NCBI GenBank assembly: GCA_028673005.1
Contig: CM054116.1
Coordinates: 78,504,572 to 78,568,571 of the forward strand
DNA length: 64,000 bases
Direction: 5' to 3'
Source: Tanypteryx hageni
Taxonomy: Eukaryota > Arthropoda > Insecta > Odonata > Petaluridae
A program made the translations under genes and the position numbers. Within the stretch, counting starts at the first letter, position 1. Each line of letters opens with the position of its first letter. Under the pieces are notes generated by a model. That model searched no databases. It had not been told where the DNA came from and saw only the letters and a list, made by a program, of their open reading frames with translations. Below are positions 24,901 through 36,900 of this stretch, in pieces.

Positions 24901-27900
24901 AATATACCTTACTTTAGCAATTGTAATGTAATCTTTATGTTCAAGTTCATTCCTTTGTCGTAAATTATCCATTCTTTTTCACTTTGTGCATATGAAAGGA
25001 AAATTAACTTTTTTACATTCATTTCTACACCATAGACATTCCAATTCCTTTCACTTACTCTGTGTGTATACTAAAGGAAATAAAACACTTTGATGTAGAC
25101 CTTATTTATTTCAGTAGCTATGAATACGGTTTTCATTGACAACAATCAATAAAACCATGTAAGAAATTTTCAAGTTCAAAATAAGTTGCAACTTTCTTGT
25201 TTGATTCTTCTCAAACTTTTCATGAATAAGTTGCTCAAATTTTCAGCTTTGCATCTTTTACACCTTGAAGATATTCAAAAAAATTTAATGGGCCCTAATC
25301 TGATCTTGTATATTTTTCAGAACTCAAATCTGAAGAAAACAAATGGCAGCAGTACAGAAAACTATCCTCCAAGTTTCAGCTCCCAATCATTTATTGTTTC
25401 GTCACAATTTCAATTTAAATGAAAAGGAGAAAAGAACACTTGGTAAAATAATTCCAATTATTTTACCAAGTGTTCTTTTCTCCTTTTAATTTATTATGGA
25501 GTCCCACAAAGTAAAGGCTTCATCCATTGAGTTTAATTTCAATTTAAACAAGTGCACAGACAGACGTCAAAGTGAAACTATAAGCATACTTCAAAAAATG
25601 CACTAAAAACTGCAATTTCAACAAGTTAACTCAGATAAAAGCTGTGCATTGAAATGTCATTTGTTTAACAGTGAGATACTTTTAATTACACAAAATAACG
25701 GATGAATGTTGTTTGAGCCATAACATCAGTCTAATTGTTTTAAGATTTAAGGACAATCCTATCTTAGAAGTTGTTAGACAAGATACCTCATAAATAACTT
25801 AAGGCAATGTAAAAAGTTCTAGAAAGATAATTAAGTTATTTGCAGGTTATGGTCTGTCCAGGCTATACTAAAAAACCACAAAAATTACATTATCAACTGT
25901 CAAATAATGCCATAATAATTTTACTTGCAGACAATAGTTCAAATCTAAGAAATCCTATCATATTTAAGCTTAAAACATTTCCTGATAGAAAAAATGTTAA
26001 ATTTAGAGAAACTTACCATTGGTTGCATTGGAGGAAATTGGGCTGCAGGAGTTGGACTTGTACCAACTGGCATTCCAGCCATCATCCCCTGACCCTGGAA
26101 AACAGATACTATGATAATAAAAATGCCCAAGCAAAATCAGAACGGATAAATAGCTAATTACAGTAAAAACGGTATTAAGTGTGGAACTATTAAAAAAACA
26201 AAATTGCCTGCTACAATAACAATACACTATAAAAAGTTTGATGTAACAATTTTAACAAATTACCATTGGCCTGTAACCTGCACCAGTGGTAGCTGCCATT
26301 GGTTGAGGTGTCCAACTAACTGCTCCTGGTTTGGCAGCATTCTTTGGAGAGTTCCATTGCATACCCCTGTGATATTTAAAAACTTAACAGCGATCTTAAA
26401 ATACATTATGTTCCCTAACTCTAACAAATAACAGATAATTTACCTACTGCGCAGTTAAGGAGAATGCATTTCATTCCCCCACATTTGCTACAGTAACATT
26501 GTGATTAATAAAAGAGTATTAGGAGATAGAAAAAGATTAAAAGGTCTTGGTTATTGAGCAAAATTTCTGACAATCAGCAAGCTTATATCCATAAAGTTGG
26601 TATAAAGACAGTACAAGCATCCCTCGTTATAATGCACTTCACTTAGAGCAGTTTCATTGTAGTACTCTTGCTAAATGCTGAATCATTGACACATTGTTTT
26701 GGTCACATATTACAAGCACAACTTTTTTATAAAATTTATTATGCCTAATTAGTATTTGTAGGAAAGTTAAGACTAAATTAAACATCATTATACTATCCAA
26801 TCAACAAAAAATTGCAATTTCATCTATAATTTTTGGGTGCTATTTCGATGGCAGCTAATCTAAATTAGATTTTGTCGATATCAGGATTATTAGATCTTAC
26901 TTATCTGATTTTGCTGCAACGAGTCACCTTCATTTGTTTTATTATTCGTATATTCTACATGTAGTGCTTATTAGCTTCTCCAATAACTTCCACTTGGTTA
27001 CGAATTATATGACAATAATATCTTTGGACAAAAGGGATTTTTGTTTAGGGTCATTCTGAGGCCAGTTTACGTCTAAAAATATATTACATACTCATACGTG
27101 CAAATGCGTTGGGATGGCAGCACTGAAGGGGCAGCTAGTTCAATCAGCAAGTTGGCCACTCTTCCTTAATAAGTAAGAAAAATATCCCCGTGAGAAACAA
27201 ACGTAAACCCCCTTCACCCTCGTTTAGTCTTTTGTCTGATGTCGCATGATTATTGTGTAGGTGGAGTTATTTTCTATTTTTTCAATCCTTGTATTACTTG
27301 TAATGAATCAAAAGCATGAAAATACATGTGCTAAGGATGTATCTGAAAAGAACCAAAGAAAAACTCACTTTCAATGAAACTTGAAGTAATTCGACGAATT
27401 CAAGTGGAGAACGGCAAGTTGATGTTTGCAAAGCCTTGAAATTAGCGGGATCGGCAATAACAAAAATATTTTTATATGTTCATAAAAAGCATGTCTTTAT
27501 ATGTTTTAATTGTTTTTCTGATTCAAGCACAAAAATATACCTTATATTGGAAATTAATTAGCATTGAAAGTAGGCTGGAAGTACAGATTAAATCTATTTA
27601 CATTAGTTTTTGTGAGAAAAATTCCTTTGCTTAATGTGGTATCAGATAGTGCTGTTTTTCAGGAACCAATTAAGAACACTAAGTGAGGGATGCCTGTATT
27701 ACCAGTCTGATAAAAAATCAACAATTGCAACAATCCTAATTTATAATATTCCAATGGCTCCAACTTACTTGACTGCTGCTTGTCCTCCTTTGTTGATTGA
27801 AAGATTCTGTGCTAAGGAAGCAAGACTGCTGTCCAAATCTCCTGTGAGAACTTTCCCCGCACCTGTTGTTCCTTGTGCAGCTCCTCCAGGAGCAACTCCC

Positions 27901-30900
27901 ATTGGACCACCCATAGCTAAGCAAAGTGAAAAAAAAATCTCATTGATAAATAACATTTATTACAATTTAATTATTTAATGCGATAAATTGTAATCCTAGT
28001 TTCTGATCATTGACATAGCCTCATCATTCATGCCAAAATTAAGAGGAATACATCTGTAAATTGAGAAAATCACATAGCCGCTATAAAAATAAAAAGCTCT
28101 TACTAGAATGGATTTAACTAAACTATGATGCTGAAATAATGCATAATATTAGTAAATATTGTTAGCTTATGATGGTTTTTTCATTCTCAAACAAAGTATA
28201 AGCCAGCTAGTAAATTAAAGGATAACTGAGGAAATGACTAAAGAATATGGCTGCTACAACAAGCAGAAAACCATAGTCTATTGTCTTTAATGTCCTTGGG
28301 GATTTTTTGTTTCCAAATACACCTGTTTAGTGTTACAATAGAAATTTTAGAAGCTTAAGAGCATTCCCAGCTTTTATTTCACATAGACAGCAAGATTTTA
28401 CTTTTTAATTTTTTATGGTATTCATTATTTTAAAATCATAGTGTGCACTAGTTGTGTGTTAAATAAGGCATTCTGAAACACCATTTGGCAAATTAACTGA
28501 CAACGGTTATCAAATGTAATTTCTAAAAAATAGCCATGCATCATTAATTAATGGTTTATATCTTGATGTAATTTCATCAAGATATATAAAGTGATTTAAT
28601 CTTTTTTCCATCGAAAGTAGAACAAAATGATGAATGAATATGTATTAATAAGCGAGGAAAATGCTGCTGGATTATTTTCTTTTTAGAAGTTTGGTTTTAC
28701 CCAATGTTTTACGATCCAAAATTATTTCGATATTCAAATATTTAATGTATAGCTATTTTAGTCAGATATTTGAATTAGTGAAAATTTCACACCAAATCAT
28801 AGTTTATTCAATTGCATAATTACGATAAATTAGGAACAGATATAAAAAATAATTCGTCTCCACAAATGCCAACTTCTTTGTTGCATGCAATAACAGCAGT
28901 AAATGAATATGTAGCACCCAAATGACAGTGATACCTCCAAAATATGTGCTTATTTTATTCTCTTTAAGGTATAAATAAAAAGCACCATTGTTAATAGAAT
29001 AGAATTTAATCAAACACTTGATCATGCAACACAAGACCTATAACCTAACCTAAGTATGAGCTTAAATGAATAAATTCAGATGCATGACTGCTTACTTTGA
29101 ATGTCATAGCACATGCTGCAATATGATTCCCACATTTTTCTCTGAGAAACCATACCACCGCATAGCAGAAAGACCTATCAACACAAACAGCTGAAGCTGA
29201 AAATGCTGTCAGAATGGCCTAATTAGAATCAATACACGCAGCAAAAATTTGAAATTCAAATTAAATATTTTATATTGGGCATTGTGATTAGCATAGGCCA
29301 AATCTTGTTCACAAAATATTTTGTAACTCCAAGCTTAACAGCACATCCATAGGGACAAGTAGCACTTCCACTTCAAGTGGTCAATTGTCTAACTAGGCTA
29401 GCATATGAATAACATGCATTTGTAAAAAGGAATAAACAATTCAACTTCTATTAATTACTTATTAATATAAAGCTGCTAATTATAAAAACATGTCTAACAC
29501 CCTTTATAATGACATTTACATTAGCTAGAGTAGCATAATCAAGGAAACATCTTAAAGGGTACACACAAAAACCAAACAGAAAACAAAAAATAATAACTGT
29601 TAAGCATTTACAAAATAAAATCCATCTTTGGAAACTGAAAAGAATACTGAATACAAACTAACAATAAACATATCTATGAGGTAACAAACTTACCTGCAAA
29701 AAATGTACACATCGCCTAAACTACTAGTACAACAATAATAAAAATCATAAGAAGCCAGTGCTATAACATCCTGTCAGGAAAAACAACACAAAGACAAAAA
29801 AGAATGAACTAAACATAAAACATCTAAAAACAAAGCTGTGAGCATCTAGGAATGCCAATGTAATTCAAGCATAAAACAACAACTAAGCAGTACAGTCCAA
29901 AAGAAGGCAAATTCACCTGCGATTCCCATCCCTTGCTTAGCTGGCGAGCCAAACCCCATTGGTGGGACCCCAAATGCTACATTTTGAGCCCCCCCACCCG
30001 GGACTACTCCCATGCCCACCCCTGCCAAATCGCCACCACTCCCAAATAACATGCCCGTGGGTGGTGTGTTACCCATTGTGGGAGGTGTAGGGGGAGGGGC
30101 ACCCCCTGCAAGAGGTGTCTTGGAGGGTGAACCTCCGAGCGCAGCCCTGATGCTGTCATTGAGGTCATCAAATGCGGTCTTGCTTGCAGCTGCTGCCGCA
30201 GTGCTCGGGGGTGGGGGACGGGCTGGGGACCCAAAAGGAACGGGAGCAGGAGAAGGAGCCGCAGCCACGTCCACGTCCCCCAGTGCTGCCAACACAGGGG
30301 ACGGGGCGGGAGCTGTGGTAGGAAGGAATCCTGCCGTGGCTTCCAAACCACCCATCACTGGGGCATCCGGTGCCGACACTCCGGAAGGAGGGACCTCGGC
30401 CTCTGGCTGCGCCACATCGGCACCACTACTGCCACCCTCTTCCCCTGCAACGTCCCCAAAGAGGTCTGCGACTGCGGTGGTTGTCGGTTTTGCCATGGGA
30501 GGGGGAGGATGAGGAGGGGGGACACGGCGCCGAGGGGCCAATACCTCAGCCTTATTAAGATTTGTCTCACTCTCCCCTTGTTGGGGTTCCATTATTTCCT
30601 CGGCGCCAGGGTTAGGAACTGAGGGGGGCCCTTGATCAAAGAGATCTATGCCTCCACCGGGAGGGGTCGGTGGGGCTGGAGCTCTGATTACATCGGAATC
30701 TGAGCTATACTCGGACATAAAAGGATTAGGGGGAGTAGACGTTGCCATCCCAGCAGAGGCAGCTTGCGGAGAAAAATACAGAGGTTGAAAAGGGAGTCAC
30801 AAGAGCAAAAATATTTCAAATAAAAATTTTTGCCAATAGGACCAACAGCACTTAATTTTCAAGTGTTTAGTACCAGAAGAGAAATTAGACAAATGTTATA

Positions 30901-33900
30901 GTTTCTGACAAGGAAAGAACTTTTAACAGTAATTTTTACATTTTTGAACGAAAAGTATTCTCATACAAACAAAATACAACATCAGCTTGGGATCTCAAAA
31001 ATTACAATTAGAGCAGGGTCATTTCAAAACTAATGATCGGTATTTTGTTTCTCAAAACAAACATGATCATGCAGATGATTAACAATCAATTTGAAATACC
31101 ATCATGCATTCACAATTCACTAGAAACTGGTGCCATAGGAAATTTTAATGAGAAAAACCATTTAACTATACTAATGAGTAAAACAATTTCCATTGACTAA
31201 TCATTTCTATAACGAAATTATTTAAGATGCAGCATTCCAATTATAGTCAATACAGTAGCTAAATAAGCCATTCATACAGAGCCTCCTTTGTCGTAACAAC
31301 CAACTTATTATACAAGGAACAGTGCTGCTAGTCCTCCTATGAGTAAATAACATTGAAATCCCTAGAGTTTAAATTAATGGCCATATGATGCTAATTCTTT
31401 TGATACACCCTAAGCATGCAACTCCTTATTTGTTAATACTTAAAATAATTCAGGAAGATCATTATATGAGTTATACTTTAAGCAAGAGACCAAAAATAAA
31501 TAATACAAATAATGTAAAAACTTAATTCTCAAAAACGAGAAAATTTCACTATGTGCTTTTGTCTATCAACCTTTGCTATGCTTGAAAAACAAAAAATAAA
31601 CATGGCAGAGAAATATTTTGGCTATTAAAATTACAGTAAATGCAATTTAATTGCTTTAAGGACTGATCCTAGATTGCCGAGTCATTTCCTAAATATTAAC
31701 ACAAGTCCAATAATTTGCAATTACATCAACTAACAGTTTCCTAAATCCTCGCAAAAAATATCCTTCATCAGATCAGCAGCAAAAAAATTTAAAAAGCAGT
31801 GATAAGTTTAACAATGAGATCTATAGTCAAATGCTGATTGGTGTTCAGTAATATTGTTTCCAATATTACCAAGCTTAGAGGCAGATGCAAATAAAAAGCA
31901 ATGAAACAGTTGGAGAAGATGTGGCACTTCATAACCGAGATACTTATCAAAACTGACATTTAAATAACAAGTGTGCCCAAATTAAAAATATTACACACCC
32001 AATTTTCAAGAGAAATAAAATACTTGTCACTGTTTTCAAAATGGCCCTTTGATAGGGAGTGAAGAACTGAAATTTCTGAATTTATGTATTAATGGACTTT
32101 TCACATTTCAACCCTGTATTTTTCATTAATCATAACTTCCATGGATGTTTTATGCTAAACAGAAATTTATAAACAGATTCAGTGTGATCTGGAAAATCTA
32201 AGAAAAAAAATAAGTGAAGAGCAATACTTAAACACAATGGACATCATCACCGCACTGAATTCAACCATTGGCATTCTAGAAAGAAAATCATGAAAACATA
32301 CTATATACCCATATATGAAAAACCACAATACAACACACATCTAATTAGCTACAAAAAATTAGATTACACACATTAAACATTAGCAAAAGTTTTTGGCCAA
32401 AAAACAAACACCAATCATAGTTTTAAATACTTCTATGTAAAACTATTTTTATATTGTTATAAAAAGAGGAAATGTTATATTAAAATGCCACATTAGCATG
32501 AAAATTCACCTTCCAATTATGACAGTGATGACTGCTACTCATGGATCCTATAAAGAACTACATTTAAAGAAAATAAAGAAATAAGAATTACTTCTACAAG
32601 TAAATATAATCACTTCAGATGGTTTAACTTACCAGGTCCTCCTTCTGATGCACCAAACACAGAGCTGAAGTTTTTATCTGTTACAAATGCATTTGTTGTA
32701 GATGGAGCTGGAGCAGCTCCAAAACCTGAAATGCAGTAAATGATCACTTATGTACCACAAAACTTTCACCCAATCTCAAAATAAAGAAAACAAATAATTC
32801 TAAAAAATGCTAAAAGTCAAAGCATAAAAAAATCACAATATCAGCTTATCGTGGCAGGAATGACCTCAATGTAACAGTTGCCAAAATCAGAAGTTTAACA
32901 TTAAATTTGAAAAATTCCAAGGATTACAGTGAATGATTTTTAAAGATAACTTAGCTAAGGAAAATGCAAAATTACATACAATATAAAATGTCTATTTCAA
33001 CACAAACATATAAAACGTCGATAATAATACTTAAGTGTGAACATAAGAAAATAAATGCAGTACAACCCCAACTATCCGAACTGGAATTAATGGTGGTTCG
33101 GATAACAAGATGGAAAAGTATACTCCATAAATGGATTACACAGAGATTTCAAAGGTGTTCTTTATTGGAAATATGTATGAAACTGTATCAAAACATTAGG
33201 CGATTCTTGAATTTTTATCTCCAAAACTATTAGTTGTAATTATATGTCCTTGCGGACTTGTGGTAAATTGTTCTTTCTCCAAATTTTTGTAATAGATACC
33301 TTACAGATCATAGGAGAGAAATATGGACTTTTTATTGTTATTTATTGTTAGTGACCGATGTAAACAAAATGTGATGTTTAGCTAGGGATTTTCTGGAATT
33401 TTTATTTCCAAAACTTTAACTTGTAATTATGTGGTATTTTGGACGTTATTGTGGTAAATGAAGTCCTCTATCCAAATAAATTTTTTAATCTATACCTTAC
33501 AGATCATATAAGAGCTAGGGAGAGAAATTTATGGTTTTTAATTGTTGCTTGATGGAAGCCATTTAACAAGTTACGAGTACACCCAATCCCCAACTAACAC
33601 CAATTCTACTAACACAATTTCGGTTTAACACGATTTTTAAAGTAAGAACTGGTTTTCGACTAACATGACTGGTTGTTCAGTTTAACACAATTTCTCCATG
33701 ACTTCTCTATGATCATGAAAAAGGTCCAGAAAGCAGAAACGGAAACAAACTTTAGGCCTGCTCTTCATTAATTGCAGATAACAATGAGTCCATTATTGTA
33801 ACATCTGATCCAGAGGATGAATTGGACAATTTCTACGAGTCTGATGCAAAAGGCGAGGAATTTCATGGTTTTTAAACGGCAATGTAGAAAAATACCATTC

Positions 33901-36900
33901 TTGAATGTTTTTAAAATTTCCTTTGATCATTTTTGTAATTTTCTATAGCTTGTATATTTTTAAAAATTATTTCATGCATTAAAACAAAAATGTTTAGTTA
34001 TTTGTTGTTTATAATTATCATTTTACAAATCTTCTAAATAACATCTGCTAAATAAATTCTGAACAGCTAAGTCAATTCAAAATGGCAGTCATCTACATAA
34101 AAAAATACACGAGTTTATGGTTCACATTTTGAACCATCTGCATTTTCATCGTTTCTTTTCTGTAAAATTAAATACATGCATGAAATATGCATAAACAAAT
34201 AAAAAACATAAAGCATTGACCTAAGTATAGTCATAATAAATGAATAAAATTAAAAATATGTCAATCTGGTTAAGATGCTGGAACGCATCCCTCCATTTAC
34301 ATTATTTCCTACGAGAAATTGGTGTCCGACTAACACGATTTGAATTTAAATGAAATTTTTTTAAAAACGCATCTATCGTGTTAGTCAGGGACTGGGTGTA
34401 TAAGTTTATTAAAATATTTATGTAAAGTGTAAGTTCTAATTTATGGATACAGTTCAAAATCACAATTGGGAGATAGATTTTAACTAAGTAATTTAATTAA
34501 AATCTGTCCAGCGGTTTAGGAGATGAAAGTTATGATGGACGGATGAGACGTGCCAATAAGGCATTCTGCTACTACCACTTCACTGGCAAATAACGTCTAA
34601 CAATTCAGATAATTGGAAAAAAGAAAGGCAACTCCGAGTTAAAAAATAAACACGATCTTACAATTAGTTTACAAGGTAAACAAATCAAAATTGTTTATCT
34701 GTAATACAATAGGTAGTCAAGTGACTTTTCTGCTACTGATTAGTAAGTATAGTATCTCATATTTCACACACCAAATTTTTAAGAATTAGGAAAATAAAGT
34801 GAATTATTTGAGCAAATACGGTATTATTGTGCAGACAGAAACTTACCAGATAATATGCCAAAAAAAACCTAAGATAACTACTGAAAAGCAGATGTGTGAA
34901 AAAAAAATGAAGAGGACCGCATGTCTGGTAAACAAAAAAGATGTTCTCATACTACCTGATTTCTCTAAAAATGCTTTTCAAACCACTGCTAGGGCCTTAA
35001 AATTTTCCCTAATTTCTCCAAAATGGAAATACCATTAAAAATAGCATTTACAACATTTGGATACATTTCCTTACACTTGGGGGTGATGCCAAAGTGAGTG
35101 GGTCAGTGTGCTGATATTTATGCAAACGGGATGTTTGGAGAGTGATTTAATCTAAAGAGAGGATCATGCAAAAGTGTCAAAAGAAAGTTTAGAATAAGTG
35201 GACATTGGGGTAAATGAGCACTACTGTACTAGGTAGAATAAAATTAAGCCCCACACTACATTGTTATAATTAAAAGGCCACTGAGATATTAAATGAAAAT
35301 AATGAACTTATATTTCCTTTTAAAAATCAAAATATAAAGCCAAATTTCATATTACAATAATTATTTGAAATTTTAGATAATTATACAACAGAATAAAACC
35401 GCAAATTATGACCAGGGTATGTGGTTTAACTTTGATGCATGAAACATTTAAAGAACAGGATTGGTGAACATTTACAATTAACGGAATTTAACATTTTTAT
35501 TAGAAAGTCACACTGGAGAAAGCTATATCAGAACAAGCAGCTTTTACTCAACTCAAAATATCTCCTAATGCTCTAAGGCTATAAATTGTTTTTCATCAAT
35601 CCACATGCTACATAAATGACCTTTACCTTCTAAGTCAGCAGGATGCTGCAAAACATCTTCAGAGAGGTCACAAATATGGAAGTGTATATGTAAAAGTTTC
35701 AATATTTTAACTTTTTAATTTAATTGCATAATTTTATTTCACTATTATTGCAACAAAAATTTATTTTCTCTAAATATTCCATTCTCATTTTACAGAGATG
35801 GATGTGGTTAAGGGGGTCACAATAAGGTTGGCTGCCATAAGAGGGGGTTGTGACAAGATTGGCTGTTGTTAAAGGGGGGTTGCATATGTATTCAGTTTGG
35901 GAACCACTGTTCTAGGTACAAAAAGTTTGAGATATCTAACCTACTTTAATCCATAGAAATTCATTCATTTCTTGTGGAACAAATACCCATAAGGTCATAC
36001 ATGAGCATCTTTTCCCACCCATGCTTTTCTAGATTTCTGCCACCTGAAGTCCTACACCAACACTTATTCATCAAGAACATCCATTCCTACTTGCCTCCTT
36101 TCTACTTCATAATTTGTTATTTTAATTTTATGGTCAATGTCTTTTCACTACCACCCTCCAGTTTCTCTCTCTTCCTCTCCCATTTCCTCAACTTCTCATG
36201 ATCCCAAAGCTACAGGCAGGTGCTAAGTCAGAGGATAGGATGTGTTTTGTATTTGAAAATCTCACTTGGGTCAAAGCATGAGCCTATTTACACCTACTCG
36301 GATTTATATTTTTACTGTACATGTCAACACTCCCCTTGAGAAAATATTGGCTACGCCTCTGCCCATAAGAAAAGGCAGCTCTCTGCTCCAGCATGCTCTT
36401 GTTACAAGAAGATGAACAGGGATAGTGACAAAAAATTCCTGTTAAAATATACTAATAAATAGTTATGCAAAACATTCATTTACCTAAGTTACCAAATGTT
36501 GGTGAAAGACCCACAACTCTCATCCTTTCAAGGTTTTCTTCTCATGTATGTGGATGACCCACTGGTGGGTCACCGTCTTTTTTTATTAATATATGAAAAT
36601 GAAGTTGGAATTAGGTCACTTGACAGAACAGTTTTATGCAGATAAAAATATTTGCTCACCCCAAGAGGACACAACTGACGATGATGGCCAATCTAATGGG
36701 ACAACCTTACAAAAATACCCAGTATAAATTTGTTAATATATGTTTTTGTACTAACAGCTAATCTTTAACTACATACTGAGCAATCAGAATTCAATATACA
36801 GCTTTTCAGGGCACCAGAAAGTATGTCCTGAATGGCCTATCATAAGTAGAATAATGTAGTAGAGGACATTGAATTTTTAGCTGATAAAAATTTTTGAACA

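Noticed and set aside
27766..27770. Alternative exon end after AAG at 27768
   Set aside because: Would leave TAAG as donor and break the frame into the next exon; CAA|GTAAGT at 27769 fits both signal and phase.
28550..28590. Short hairpin as a microRNA precursor
   Set aside because: Arms are only about 11 bp, far shorter than a pre-miRNA stem.
30012..30512. 166-residue plus-strand frame opposite the large lap exon
   Set aside because: It is antisense to a well-supported exon, arises from GC-rich codons, and is low-complexity with no independent motif.
36650..36720. Possible small exon before a GTGAGC donor on the minus strand
   Set aside because: The block is 46 nt, does not preserve frame between the neighbouring lap exons, and its peptide has no family resemblance.
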